64,000 nucleotides of DNA from Gammaproteobacteria bacterium HGW-Gammaproteobacteria-15 (GTDB taxonomy: Bacteria; Pseudomonadota; Gammaproteobacteria; Enterobacterales; Alteromonadaceae): positions 310,001 through 374,000 of the forward strand of contig PGZF01000001.1 of assembly GCA_002840125.1 (NCBI GenBank), read 5' to 3'. The notes beneath the pieces are model-generated. The model made no database searches and had not been told where the DNA came from. It saw nothing but the letters and a program-made list of their open reading frames with translations. The stretch's first letter is position 1; the number at the start of each line of letters is the position of its first letter. This document shows positions 26,159-35,554 of this stretch, in pieces. A program made the position numbers and the translations under genes.

Positions 26159-28219
26159 CTACTGCCACACTGAGATACTATGTGCGTTTTGCTGATATTC
26201 TGTAAGCTTTGAAGTGCGACTTTGCATCAGGCCCTTGTCTACGCTGGTGTCAAACAGTAGTTGCCAGCTACGCTCAGGTAAGGTTAACGACAGTGTGTTA
26301 GGCTCGGCATTAAAGGCAAACAGCAAACTGGCCTGATTGGCTTTATTGGTAATTTTAAACACACAGCTGTGCCGCTCAGGATCGTGCCAGTCGTGCTGTT
26401 GTTTCTCGGTGCCATCAGGTAAATACCACTGAACCTGGTGTTTATCACCGTGCAGCTGATAGCTGTCGTCCAATAGCGATAATTGCTGTAAACAGCGGAA
26501 TTTGCGGCGAAATGCCAGCATTTTCTGAACAAAATGCAGGAAATCCTCTTCGTCGCTGTCAAGATGCCAGTCGAGCCAGCTGACATCATTATCCTGACAG
26601 TAAGCATTATTATTACCGCGCTGGCTGTGGCTAAGCTCGTCACCACCGAGCCAGTGGATCATACCCTGGCTAAGTAATAAGGTCGCCACCATATTGCGCT
26701 TATGCAAATAACGGCTGGCGCGCACAGAGGCGTCTTTACTCGGGCCTTCCACGCCATGATTACAACTTAAATTGTGGTTATGGCCATCGCGGTTTTCTTC
26801 GCCGTTTAGCCAGTTATGCTTGTCTTTATAGCTGACCAGATCGTGCAGGGTAAAACCGTCATGGTAGGTTAAATAGTTAACACTGCAGCAGGCCGGTTTG
26901 TGGTGTTTCTGGAAGATATCGCGCGAACCGAGCAAACGGGTGGTAAATTCCGGCAGTACGCCTTTATCACCGCGCCAGAAGGCGCGAAAGGTATCACGGC
27001 ACTTGTCGTTTAATTCAGACCACTGGGCCGGAAATTGCCCTAACTGGTAACCACCCGGGCCAACATCCCACGGCTCGGCAATCAGTTTTACCTGCGATAA
27101 CAGCGGATCTTGCGCGATAATCTGAAAAAACGCGGCATAAGGGTTAAAACGTTTATGCTCACGTGCCAGTGTCGTGGCTAAATCAAAGCGAAAACCGTCT
27201 ACCTGCATCTCAACAACCCAGTAACGCAAAGCGTCCATCACCAGTTTTTGCGTGGCCGGGTGCGCCACATTTAACGTATTGCCACAACCGGTGTAATTAC
27301 AATGCTGGCTAAAATCGGTGATATCGGCATGGCTTTCAAACAGGTAATAATGTTTATTGGCCAGGCCACGCAGGCTTAATACCGGCCCGTCTTCGCCGGC
27401 TTCTGCTGTGTGGTTAAACACCACATCTAAAATAACCTCGATACCAGCCTGATGATAACTGCGCACCAGGGTTTTAAACTCTGTTACGGCATTCTGGTAT
27501 TGATAACGCGGCTCAGGGGCAAAAAAACTGACCGGGTTATACCCCCAGTAATTACTCAACTGCAGCTTGTTTAACCGCGGTTCACTTAAAAATGACGCCA
27601 CCGGTAATAACTGTAAAGTCGTAATACCCAGTTTTTGTAAGTGCTTGATAACAGGGGGATGACACAAACCCAGGTAGGTTCCGCGTAACTCTGGTGGTAC
27701 CTCAGGGTGTAACATTGTCATGCCCCTGACATGGGCTTCATAAATAACCGTTTTCTCACGCGGAACTTTTGGTTTTACGCTGTCTTGCCAGTCAAACTGC
27801 TGTTGCACCAGCACACCTTTGGCCAGCATATAATGGCTTTTAGCGTGATATAACCGCTCGTTAAAACTCAGGGTACGGTTTAACTGCTTTACATAAGGGT
27901 CAAGTATCAGGCGATCTTTATCAAATACTAGCCCCAAATCGCTGTCGTTGGGGCCGTCTGCTTTTAACGCATACAAGGTGCCCTGTGCAATACCGGCCAC
28001 TGCTACGTGCCAGATATCACCGGTGCGGCCGCTAAAATTCAGTTCACCCAGCAGCTCTTCAGTGTCGGGCTGGTACAAACACAGTGTTAGGCTGCTCGCA
28101 TCAGGGGCAAATACGGCAAAATTCCAGCAATCCAGCCCTTCTTTATCGGTCGTATACGTTGCGCCCAGTGGCGATGCGGTACCAAATGACAGCTTTAACA
28201 AAGGAATATGGTTACTCAT
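26159..28219 (-). CDS. glgX: Glycogen debranching enzyme (isoamylase type)
   Basis: Hydrolyses alpha-1,6 branches in phosphorylase-trimmed glycogen. 686 residues: N-terminal CBM48-type domain (about 15-115), then a GH13 barrel with nucleophile D346 (DGFRFDLATTLA), acid/base E382 (LIAEPWDVGPGGYQLG) and D454 (LTYHDGFTLHDLVSY), and a C-terminal beta domain. The isoamylase-subfamily signatures NHTAEAGEDGP and NGEENRDGHNHNLS are present. It is the last gene of the malQ-glgB-glgX operon, 35 bp after glgB. Confidence 0.95.
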   Translation of the reverse strand: MSNHIPLLKLSFGTASPLGATYTTDKEGLDCWNFAVFAPDASSLTLCLYQPDTEELLGELNFSGRTGDIWHVAVAGIAQGTLYALKADGPNDSDLGLVFDKDRLILDPYVKQLNRTLSFNERLYHAKSHYMLAKGVLVQQQFDWQDSVKPKVPREKTVIYEAHVRGMTMLHPEVPPELRGTYLGLCHPPVIKHLQKLGITTLQLLPVASFLSEPRLNKLQLSNYWGYNPVSFFAPEPRYQYQNAVTEFKTLVRSYHQAGIEVILDVVFNHTAEAGEDGPVLSLRGLANKHYYLFESHADITDFSQHCNYTGCGNTLNVAHPATQKLVMDALRYWVVEMQVDGFRFDLATTLAREHKRFNPYAAFFQIIAQDPLLSQVKLIAEPWDVGPGGYQLGQFPAQWSELNDKCRDTFRAFWRGDKGVLPEFTTRLLGSRDIFQKHHKPACCSVNYLTYHDGFTLHDLVSYKDKHNWLNGEENRDGHNHNLSCNHGVEGPSKDASVRASRYLHKRNMVATLLLSQGMIHWLGGDELSHSQRGNNNAYCQDNDVSWLDWHLDSDEEDFLHFVQKMLAFRRKFRCLQQLSLLDDSYQLHGDKHQVQWYLPDGTEKQQHDWHDPERHSCVFKITNKANQASLLFAFNAEPNTLSLTLPERSWQLLFDTSVDKGLMQSRTSKLTEYQQNAHSISVWQ

Positions 28220-28254
28220 CGCGTTGCTCTGCTTAGGTATTAATGTTGTTTATG

Positions 28255-30447
28255 CTAACCGGCATCGCCCTTTTTACGCAAATACAGTGTTGCCAGTGGC
28301 GGCAATTGCAGGCAAATATGTTGTGCCAAACCATGATATGGCATGGCGATACTGTGTAAAGCTGCCCCCACTGTATAGTTGCTGCCCCAGTAATAACTGC
28401 TATCGGTATTGAGAATAACCTCGTACTCACCACCCTGCTCTACACCCAGTAAAAAGTTATTGCGCGGCAGTGGGGTAAAGTTACACACCACATATACTGC
28501 ATTGCCACTGCTGTCGCGGCGTAAAAAACTCAGGGTGCTGTTATCGGCGTCCTGATGATCCAGCCAGCGGAAACCCTCGTGGCTGTAATCCAGCTCATAC
28601 AGCGGTGCACAGCGCCGGTAGGTGTGGTTTAAATCGCGCAGTAGTTGCTGCATACCGCGGTGCTTGTCGTAATCCAGCAAGTGCCAGTCCAGGCTTTGGG
28701 TATGGCTCCACTCACGGCCCTGAGCAAACTCATTTCCCATAAAATTCAGTTTTTTACCCGGATGCGCAAACATAAAAGCGTAATAGGCACGTAAATTTGC
28801 CGCCTGCTGCCATTCATCGCCGGGCATTTTATTCAGCAAGCTGCCTTTACCGTGCACCACTTCGTCGTGTGACAACGGCAGAATAAAGTTTTCGTTATAG
28901 GCGTACACCATAGAAAACGTCAGGTCGTTGTGGTGATAACGCCGGTACGCCGGATCTTTGCTGATATAACGCAGGCTGTCGTTCATCCAGCCCATATTCC
29001 ATTTAAAGCCAAAACCCAGGCCGCCCATATCAACCGGGCGTGACACCATAGCAAAGGAGGTAGATTCCTCAGCAATGGTCATGGTATGCGGAAACTTGCG
29101 GTATACCTCGCTGTTAAACCAACGGAAAAAGCTGATAGCCTCGTAGTTGTGGTTGCCGCCATCAACATTGGGGATCCACTCGCCTTCTTTACGCGAATAA
29201 TCCCAATACAACATTGAGGCTACGGCATCAACACGCAGGCCGTCGATATGGAAATGATCCAGCCAGTACAACGCGCTGGCTACCAGAAACTGGCGCACAT
29301 AGTCTTTGCCGTAATCATAAATGCAGGAGTTCCAATCCGGGTGCCAGCCACGGCGCGGATCGGCATATTCGTACAAATGGCTGCCATCGAACCGGGCTAA
29401 GCCGTGACCATCTTCCGGAAAATGCGCCGGCACCCAGTCCAGAATAACGCCAATACCGGCCTGATGGCAGGCATCAACAAAATATTTAAAATCATCCGGT
29501 GTACCAAAACGCGATGTCGGTGCAAATAACCCCAGCGGCTGATAGCCCCACGAGCCGTCAAACGGATGCTCCATTACCGGCAACAATTCAATATGGGTGT
29601 AGCCCATATCCTGAATATAAGGAATAAGCTGGACGGCAAGTTCACGATAACTCAGCGGCTGGTTGTCACCGCCACGGCGCCAGGAGCCAGCCTGCAGCTC
29701 ATAGATGCTCATCGGGCTGGTAAGCGGGTTGGTTAGTTTACGGCTGCGCCAGCTATCGTCCTGCCACTGGTAACGGCTGTGGTCGTACACCAAAGAGGCA
29801 TGCGACGGATACTGCTCGGCATAAAATGCCATTGGATCAGCCTTATGCGGCAGTAAATGACCATTGCGGTCTTTAATTTCAAATTTGTAACGCACGCCGG
29901 CGGCCACCTCAGGCACTACCAATACCCAATGTCCACAGTATGTGCGCTGCATTGGGTGCACCCGGCCATCCCAGCTGTTCATGTCACCAATCAGGCTGAC
30001 ACTGGCTGCATCGGGGGCAAACACCGCAAAACGGGTGGCATTGATACTTTTACCGGCCACGTCCAGCGTAATTAATTGGGCACCAAGCTGGCGGTACAGG
30101 TTTTCCGGCTCGTTGGCCACATAGTGTACCGCGTAAAAGGCTTCATCAGTAAACTGGTAAGGATCAAATAACGGGTACTGATAATCGCCGTGTTGTACTG
30201 TCAGGCGGTAAGCTTCGGTTTTGCGCTTTTTGCTAAGCACCAACTCAAATACGCCCGGATAATCGCTGTTTGCTGTCAGTTCACCCAGTAACTTACCGGT
30301 TTTAACAGAGTATGCGCTCACAGCAGTAGCCTGTGGCAGATATACCCGCAGCAGCAACCCGGCGCTGCTGTCATCTTTGAGGGGCTGCCAGCCAAGTAAT
30401 GAAAAGGGCTCTGCACAGTTAACCTGCTGTAATAACGCTAAACTCAT
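28255..30447 (-). CDS. glgB: 1,4-alpha-glucan branching enzyme
   Basis: Makes the alpha-1,6 branches of glycogen. 730 residues in the full bacterial layout: N1 domain (about 10-110), CBM48 (about 130-230, FAVFAPDAASVSLIGDMNSWDG), and a GH13 barrel with nucleophile D407 (DGLRVDAVASMLYWDYSRK), acid/base E460 (AEESTSF) and D528 (LPLSHDEVVHGKGS), then the C-terminal sheet domain. I chose ATG 30447, which has AAGGA six bases upstream; the frame could also open at a TTG two codons earlier. glgC and glgA are not in this window. Confidence 0.96.
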   Translation of the reverse strand: MSLALLQQVNCAEPFSLLGWQPLKDDSSAGLLLRVYLPQATAVSAYSVKTGKLLGELTANSDYPGVFELVLSKKRKTEAYRLTVQHGDYQYPLFDPYQFTDEAFYAVHYVANEPENLYRQLGAQLITLDVAGKSINATRFAVFAPDAASVSLIGDMNSWDGRVHPMQRTYCGHWVLVVPEVAAGVRYKFEIKDRNGHLLPHKADPMAFYAEQYPSHASLVYDHSRYQWQDDSWRSRKLTNPLTSPMSIYELQAGSWRRGGDNQPLSYRELAVQLIPYIQDMGYTHIELLPVMEHPFDGSWGYQPLGLFAPTSRFGTPDDFKYFVDACHQAGIGVILDWVPAHFPEDGHGLARFDGSHLYEYADPRRGWHPDWNSCIYDYGKDYVRQFLVASALYWLDHFHIDGLRVDAVASMLYWDYSRKEGEWIPNVDGGNHNYEAISFFRWFNSEVYRKFPHTMTIAEESTSFAMVSRPVDMGGLGFGFKWNMGWMNDSLRYISKDPAYRRYHHNDLTFSMVYAYNENFILPLSHDEVVHGKGSLLNKMPGDEWQQAANLRAYYAFMFAHPGKKLNFMGNEFAQGREWSHTQSLDWHLLDYDKHRGMQQLLRDLNHTYRRCAPLYELDYSHEGFRWLDHQDADNSTLSFLRRDSSGNAVYVVCNFTPLPRNNFLLGVEQGGEYEVILNTDSSYYWGSNYTVGAALHSIAMPYHGLAQHICLQLPPLATLYLRKKGDAG

Positions 30448-30484
30448 CGTCAATCCTTGTTAGTTTTTCTGTCTCTACCTTAAC

Positions 30485-30513
30485 AGCCATAGCCGCAAAG
30501 GCTATGGCTTTTT
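30485..30513 (+). terminator. Strong hairpin between malQ and glgB with its T tract on the plus strand
   Basis: Perfect 10-bp stem AGCCATAGCC/GGCTATGGCT (30485-30494 with 30500-30509) and a five-base loop. TTTT follows on the plus strand, while on the minus strand, the direction of the operon, the hairpin is followed by GTTAAGG. It therefore should not stop malQ transcription efficiently; it might protect the upstream 3' end or stop antisense transcripts. Confidence 0.55.
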
Positions 30514-30523
30514 ACGCCAAAGC

Positions 30524-32710
30524 TTAGTTTACAGCTTTACGCTGCTTGCTGATCTGGCTAAACAACTGCCTGATATCGTGGTTTTGGCTCCACTGCTCTA
30601 TCGGCTCAGACAACTTACGCCGCCAGTTGGGGTATTCGTTGCTGGTGCCGGGAATATTCACCGGTTGGGTCATTTGCAATGCGTCTTCCAGTTGTAAACA
30701 TAATAGCTGGCTGGACGTTGCTGCCAGGTGGCGCTGCATAGCATAGTTCAGCGTTTGATCCATGCCCAGGTTCTCGGCACTGCGGCTGTAATCACCTGGT
30801 AAGCTTTGGTGGCCGTGTAATGAATCAAGAATACGCTGTTTATTGGCATGGCGCTGTGCATACAGGCCCTGCAACTGGGCTTCATCTTTATACAGGCCCA
30901 GTTCTTTACCCAGGCGTAAATCCTCGCAATGCCAAAAACCAATTAAGGTGGGTAAATCATGGGTTGTCAGGGTGGCCATGGCCTGCACCGGGTAATGCAG
31001 TGGCGAGATATAGCCGCCGTCGGCTGCCGTTTCAAAAAAGAACACCCGGTAGGAATACACATTGTATGCTGCCAGCAATTCGCGGATGCCATCAGGCACG
31101 GTACCTAAATCTTCACCGATGATCACCGCCTGATTGCGCTGGCTTTCCAGCGCTAATATGCCGAGTAAATCCATGATCGGGTAATACACATAAGCACCGC
31201 CACCGGCGTTTTCGGCCGTTTTGGGCACCCACCATAAGCGCAGCAGTGCCATAACATGGTCAATACGCAGCGCACCGGCATGCTGCATATTGGCGCGCAA
31301 CAGATCAATGATTGGCTGATAGCCCTGCTTGTATAACTGATATGGATACATCGGCGGCAAACCCCAGTTTTGCCCGGCCGGCCCCAGCGGATCCGGCGGC
31401 GCCCCCACGCTGGCATCGCGGCAGTATAAATCCGGGTTGCCCCAAATTTCGGTTGACGCTTCACTGACACCTACCGCTAAATCACGGTAAAGCCCCAGCA
31501 ACATACCGGCATCTTTGGCTACCTGTTGCACATTAGCCAGTTGCTGCTGGGCAATAAACTGCAAATAGCAGTAAAAATCCAGCTCCGCCTGATGTTTGGC
31601 AGCAAACGCCCGCACAGCATCAGATTGCGGATCTTGGTATTCTTCCGGCCAGTTTGGCCAGCCCCAATGCATACTGTCTTGCTGATACAAATATGCATGC
31701 AAGGCGTCATACAGTGCCAGTTGCTGTAAGCTGGCACCGCCATCCGTTTTAAATTGCTGAAAAGCTGTAGTCAGCGCTTTGTTATTCTTTCCTTTTTGCT
31801 CTACAAACCATTGATACAGGCTTTTCATTACCGGCAGCTTTAACTGCATTACGCCGCTGTAATCTACAAAATCCTTATCGCGCTGCTGCGCCAGTTGCTG
31901 CATAAATGCCGGTGCGCTAACCAGACTTTGCGTGCGGGCACACAGGGCAAAGCCCGGCATTGCCGTAACATCAATATAACTGACATTAAGCCAGCGCCGC
32001 GATGATGGGCTGTACGGGCTGGCACTTTCCGGCATAGCCGGATACAGCGCATGAATAGGATTAAGGCCAATAAAATCGGCGCCGACACCAGCCAAATAGT
32101 TAACGGTATTGCTAAGATCGGTAAAATCGCCAATTCCCCAGTTGCGCTCTGAGCGCAGACCGTATAGCTGTAACGCTATACCCCACTGTTTTTGGCTGCT
32201 AAAGTTTTGCGGCACAAAACACTGCCCCGGTGTAATGATCAGCTTTTGTGTAAAGGCAGTGTCATTCAGGCTAAGCTGATGGTAACCCGTCGCCAACGGC
32301 TGTGGCAGCGTATGCTGGTACTGATGATATTCTACCTCGTCCAGCACCACAACCTGCACCAACTCCCCTTCTACCGGTGTCAGGTTAAATAGCTGTTTAG
32401 CACCATCTTCTGTTGTCAGGGTAAACGCAAGCTCCATATTGGCTTGCTCAAGCGTGACCTGCAGCAACAGCTGCAAAGGTTCATCAACGCGCTGCACCGA
32501 TACAGCCTGCAATGGCTGTTGCCAGAAATCCAGTTGCCGTTCAAGCAACTGCAAGCGGGCGGTTTCATCATCGTCAATATCAAAGCCTTGTGCGGCCAAC
32601 AATTGCAGCTGATGCGGCTCACTTACGGTAGTGGCGTTACCCCAGGCATCATTAAATTCGGTTTCAATGCCACAAAATGCAATCAGTTCAGCCTGTAAGG
32701 TGGCGTCCAT
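30524..32710 (-). CDS. malQ: 4-alpha-glucanotransferase (amylomaltase)
   Basis: Transfers alpha-1,4-glucan segments between maltodextrins (GH77). The 728-residue protein has an N-terminal domain found in the longer proteobacterial MalQ, then the catalytic barrel with nucleophile in ALRIDHVMALLRLWW, acid/base glutamate in VIIGEDLGTVPDGIRELL and LTTHDLPTLIGFW. ERNWGIGDFTDL and GLNPIHALYP are typical of the family. Ribosome site AAGGA precedes ATG 32710. It is first in the operon with glgB and glgX and faces gapA across a 197-bp control region with two HexR-like sites. Confidence 0.95.
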   Translation of the reverse strand: MDATLQAELIAFCGIETEFNDAWGNATTVSEPHQLQLLAAQGFDIDDDETARLQLLERQLDFWQQPLQAVSVQRVDEPLQLLLQVTLEQANMELAFTLTTEDGAKQLFNLTPVEGELVQVVVLDEVEYHQYQHTLPQPLATGYHQLSLNDTAFTQKLIITPGQCFVPQNFSSQKQWGIALQLYGLRSERNWGIGDFTDLSNTVNYLAGVGADFIGLNPIHALYPAMPESASPYSPSSRRWLNVSYIDVTAMPGFALCARTQSLVSAPAFMQQLAQQRDKDFVDYSGVMQLKLPVMKSLYQWFVEQKGKNNKALTTAFQQFKTDGGASLQQLALYDALHAYLYQQDSMHWGWPNWPEEYQDPQSDAVRAFAAKHQAELDFYCYLQFIAQQQLANVQQVAKDAGMLLGLYRDLAVGVSEASTEIWGNPDLYCRDASVGAPPDPLGPAGQNWGLPPMYPYQLYKQGYQPIIDLLRANMQHAGALRIDHVMALLRLWWVPKTAENAGGGAYVYYPIMDLLGILALESQRNQAVIIGEDLGTVPDGIRELLAAYNVYSYRVFFFETAADGGYISPLHYPVQAMATLTTHDLPTLIGFWHCEDLRLGKELGLYKDEAQLQGLYAQRHANKQRILDSLHGHQSLPGDYSRSAENLGMDQTLNYAMQRHLAATSSQLLCLQLEDALQMTQPVNIPGTSNEYPNWRRKLSEPIEQWSQNHDIRQLFSQISKQRKAVN

Positions 32711-32784
32711 CGGAAATCCTTAATCTAGTCAGTTGGCTACCGCTCATTCTAGGCGGCATTGCGGTTAAAGTCATTGTTCATTTA

Positions 32785-32799
32785 TGTCATTAAATTACA
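32785..32799. promoter_or_regulatory. HexR-like operator 1 (malQ/gapA intergenic region)
   Basis: TGTCATTAAATTACA differs by one base from the palindromic HexR motif TGTAATTAAATTACA described for Shewanella and relatives. It lies 75 bases upstream of the malQ start and about 110 bases upstream of gapA. Confidence 0.65.
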
Positions 32800-32847
32800 T
32801 AAAAACCGGTTTTGCGTGGTTTAAAACTTGAAAAACTCACTAAATAA

Positions 32848-32862
32848 TGTAATTTTACTACA
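32848..32862. promoter_or_regulatory. HexR-like operator 2 (upstream of gapA)
   Basis: TGTAATTTTACTACA fits the HexR pattern TGTARTWWWAYTACA, 46 bases upstream of the gapA ATG. Its centre is 63 bp from that of the first site, six helical turns, so both would lie on the same face of the DNA. Confidence 0.68.
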
Positions 32863-32907
32863 CAACTTGTTTGTCTCATTTCAGAACATCTATTTAACGG
32901 GGTTAAT

Positions 32908-33918
32908 ATGACTATTCGTGTCGCGATTAACGGCTTTGGCCGCATTGGCCGCAATGTGCTGCGTGCTTTGTATGAAAGCAGCAAAAATTACGATATTAAA
33001 GTGGTTGCCATTAATGATTTAGGCGATGCCGCTATTAATGCTCACCTGCTGAAGTATGACACTGCGCACGGCATTTTTGCTGCCAATGTCGAGCACAACG
33101 ACAAAGCTATTTATGTTAATCAGGACGAGATCCTGACATTAAGCGAGCGCAACCCGGCTAACTTACCGTGGAAACAACTGAATATAGACGTAGTACTGGA
33201 ATGTACCGGCCTGTTTACCGATCGTAAAAGTGCAGGCGCGCACTTAGAAGCCGGTGCGAAAAAGGTTATTATCTCCGCCCCGGCCAAAGACGTTGATGCC
33301 ACTATAGTGTATGGCGTAAACCAGCAGATTTTAACGCCGCAAATGAACATTATCTCTAACGCTTCTTGCACCACTAACTGTTTGGCCCCTATTGCCAAGC
33401 CGTTAAACGATGCACTGGGTATTGAATCGGGCCTGATGACTACCATTCATGCCTATACCAACGATCAGCGTTTAAGTGATGTGTACCACACTGATTTGCG
33501 CCGCGCCCGTGCCGCAGCTATGTCGATGATCCCAACTAAAACCGGTGCTGCCGCTGCAGTTGGCCTGGTTGTACCTGAGCTGGTAGGCAAGTTTGATGGC
33601 TTAGCCGTGCGGGTACCTACCCTTAACGTATCACTGGTAGATTTAACCTTTATTGCTGGCCGTAACACCTCTATTGATGAAGTGAACGATATTATCCGTA
33701 AAGCAGCAGCTTCAGGCACTATGGCTGAAGTACTGGCAGTAAACGACTTACCGCTGGTGTCGATAGATTTTAATCACAACCCGAAATCATCTATTTTTGA
33801 TGCGACAGAAACCCGCGTTAACGGCCGCTTAGTGAAAGTGATGAGCTGGTACGACAACGAATGGGGCTTTAGCAACCGTATGCTGGATAACACCGTTGAG
33901 TTTATGAAGCACGTTTAA
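32908..33918 (+). CDS. gapA: Glyceraldehyde-3-phosphate dehydrogenase, type I
   Basis: Standard 336-residue GAPDH. The Rossmann motif is [22 protein letters not shown] has the aspartate expected for NAD+ preference, and the catalytic C154 lies in [11 protein letters not shown], followed by [26 protein letters not shown] and [15 protein letters not shown]. The start resembles erythrose-4-phosphate dehydrogenase (Epd), but the middle and C-terminal motifs are those of GAPDH. It lies behind two HexR-like sites and ends in a strong terminator, so it is monocistronic. It is the second GAPDH of the window; the first (9211-10662) is the extended form. Confidence 0.93.
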   Translation: MTIRVAINGFGRIGRNVLRALYESSKNYDIKVVAINDLGDAAINAHLLKYDTAHGIFAANVEHNDKAIYVNQDEILTLSERNPANLPWKQLNIDVVLECTGLFTDRKSAGAHLEAGAKKVIISAPAKDVDATIVYGVNQQILTPQMNIISNASCTTNCLAPIAKPLNDALGIESGLMTTIHAYTNDQRLSDVYHTDLRRARAAAMSMIPTKTGAAAAVGLVVPELVGKFDGLAVRVPTLNVSLVDLTFIAGRNTSIDEVNDIIRKAAASGTMAEVLAVNDLPLVSIDFNHNPKSSIFDATETRVNGRLVKVMSWYDNEWGFSNRMLDNTVEFMKHV

Positions 33919-33936
33919 GGCGTTGCATACGCAAAC

Positions 33937-33961
33937 AGCCAGCTTTATGCTGGCTTTTTTA
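33937..33961 (+). terminator. Rho-independent terminator of gapA
   Basis: AGCCAGC (33937-33943) pairs with GCTGGCT (33949-33955), five-base loop, then seven T residues. Confidence 0.9.
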
Positions 33962-34011
33962 TTGATAGCTGTTTTTACGATACGCATCACAGGTAAAAAA
34001 TCGAGGACACC

Positions 34012-34866
34012 ATGCTACACACCGCAATTAACCTGCAAACTGGTTTTGGCCATTTAACTGATCTGCCCTGCATTAGCTTACAATTTGGCGAAGCTTCTGC
34101 CGTAGTGTCTTTATATGGTGCTCAGGTGCTGTCTTATCAGCCTGCACCGGGTAATGACATACTGTGGTTGTCGCCACTGGCACAGTGGCATAACCAAATG
34201 CCCATTCGTGGCGGTGTGCCGGTATGTTGGCCCTGGTTTGGCCCGGTTGATGCCAGGCTGAACCCACAGCAACAATCATTACCCAACCACGGTGTGGTAA
34301 GAACCCGGCTCTGGCAACTGGCCGAACAACACATTACCGCCGACAGTGTATCGGTAACGCTGGCGATTACAGTACCCGATCTGCCCTATCACCCTAATGA
34401 AACCACACTGCAGTTACAACTAACGTTAAGCGATAGCTTAACTATCAGCTTAGTGTGCAACGCTGTTATAGTGCAGCAGGCAGCACTGCACAGTTATTTC
34501 AGTGTTGCCAATATTGACAACACCCGGGTGCAGCCTCTGCCATTACAATATCAGGATAAAGTAAATGGCAGTGGCAGCGACAAGAACAGCGATACACCGG
34601 TAGCCACCATCAATGCCGAAGTTGATCGTATTTACGCAAAACCAGCAGCTCAGCTGCACCTGGATACCGGTACCCAACAACTTGAGCTTGGCCAAAGCGG
34701 CCAGGATGCCACTATTGTCTGGAACCCGTGGCAGGATAAAAGCCGTAACACCAAAGATTTGGCAGACGATAGTTATCTGGAGTTTATCTGTGTTGAAACC
34801 GCGCGCTTACAACTGCAGCAAGCCGCGCCACTTCAACTGACACAACACATTAAACTAACGCAATAA
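34012..34866 (+). CDS. yeaD: D-hexose-6-phosphate mutarotase (YeaD-like)
   Basis: 284-residue galactose-mutarotase-fold protein that interconverts alpha and beta anomers of hexose 6-phosphates. Family motifs: SLYGAQVLSYQP, ILWLSPLAQW, PIRGGVPVCWPWFGP, the catalytic histidine in SLPNHGVVRTRLW, HSYFSVANI, and VVWNPW-like VWNPWQDKS with the catalytic glutamate probably in YLEFICVETAR. gapA-yeaD adjacency is conserved as in E. coli, although a terminator separates the two. The ribosome site is GAGGA. Confidence 0.92.
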   Translation: MLHTAINLQTGFGHLTDLPCISLQFGEASAVVSLYGAQVLSYQPAPGNDILWLSPLAQWHNQMPIRGGVPVCWPWFGPVDARLNPQQQSLPNHGVVRTRLWQLAEQHITADSVSVTLAITVPDLPYHPNETTLQLQLTLSDSLTISLVCNAVIVQQAALHSYFSVANIDNTRVQPLPLQYQDKVNGSGSDKNSDTPVATINAEVDRIYAKPAAQLHLDTGTQQLELGQSGQDATIVWNPWQDKSRNTKDLADDSYLEFICVETARLQLQQAAPLQLTQHIKLTQ

Positions 34867-34888
34867 CTTAAAATTGTTGGCCGAATTA

Positions 34889-35275
34889 CTACCAACTGGT
34901 GTGAAACTGCTCAGTCAGGCTACGTGTTTGGCCATCGGCAAACTGGATCTCCAGTTGTAGTTGCCACAACATCTTAGGATCGCTGCAGGCGCCGAGTAAA
35001 AACTCAGCCTGCCATATTCCCTGGTGCTGACTGAACCGCAGCGGCACTTTTCCCATATACATGGATACGCCGGTCAGCTCACCGCTGACACCAAGCACAT
35101 CAGTCGCTGTCAGTTGCAATAACAGCGGAGTTTCAACCGGCGCATCGCCAGGGCTTAGTTCAAGTTGTATTGTGCTGTCGTTTAACAGTGTAAGCGATGA
35201 GACGGGCGCTTTATCAGGCGGCCTGCAACCCCAAAGGCAGCAAAGCAGCAGTAAAAAAAGATAAAATACACGCAT
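34889..35275 (-). CDS. Predicted lipoprotein upstream of the cbb3 oxidase genes
   Basis: 128 residues. The lipoprotein signal MRVFYLFLLLLCCLWGC has lipobox LWGC. The mature part is a small beta-sandwich: VETPLLLQLTATDVLG, then GVSMYMGKVPLRF with methionines close together, then GIWQAEFLLGACSDPKMLWQLQL. The pattern recalls YtkA/FixH-like domains, which bind copper or aid oxidase assembly, but I cannot assign it to a family with certainty. It is divergent from ccoN with a 279-bp gap. A copper or oxidase-assembly role is inference from position and fold. Confidence 0.65.
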   Translation of the reverse strand: MRVFYLFLLLLCCLWGCRPPDKAPVSSLTLLNDSTIQLELSPGDAPVETPLLLQLTATDVLGVSGELTGVSMYMGKVPLRFSQHQGIWQAEFLLGACSDPKMLWQLQLEIQFADGQTRSLTEQFHTSW

Positions 35276-35373
35276 AACTAACCAGATAAATGCTCAGGGT
35301 TACCATATTGTACGCTGTTTTGGTGAAATGCCTCAAACAGCAGCTACACTTGGTTACTTAATGAGCAGCGACT

Positions 35374-35387
35374 TTGTTCTAAATCAT
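35374..35387. promoter_or_regulatory. FNR-like box upstream of ccoN
   Basis: TTGTTCTAAATCAT matches the FNR consensus TTGAT-N4-ATCAA at eight of ten positions. It lies 168 bases upstream of ccoN, and fnr itself is 7 kb downstream in the same block. The 279-bp gap 35276-35554 contains no gene; it also holds a repeat GGGTAAAAC (35417-35425 and 35452-35460). Confidence 0.5.
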
Positions 35388-35554
35388 AAAACGGGCTGCT
35401 TTACCTATCTTTTTTGGGGTAAAACCCTTAAGATGCAGCCCCAAATTGGTAGGGTAAAACATAGCAAACACTGGATGTAACCCCTGCCTATAACAAGAAT
35501 GGCTGCGCAAACAGCCTGTATCAGTAACCAGTATAAACTGCAGCGGAACTCAAC

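Noticed and set aside
29214..30124. Plus-strand frames opposite glgB
   Set aside because: Shadow frames of a conserved enzyme gene; no ribosome site.
32908..33918. Calling this gene epd (erythrose-4-phosphate dehydrogenase)
   Set aside because: The N-terminus is Epd-like, but [19 protein letters not shown] and the C-terminal motifs are those of GAPDH.
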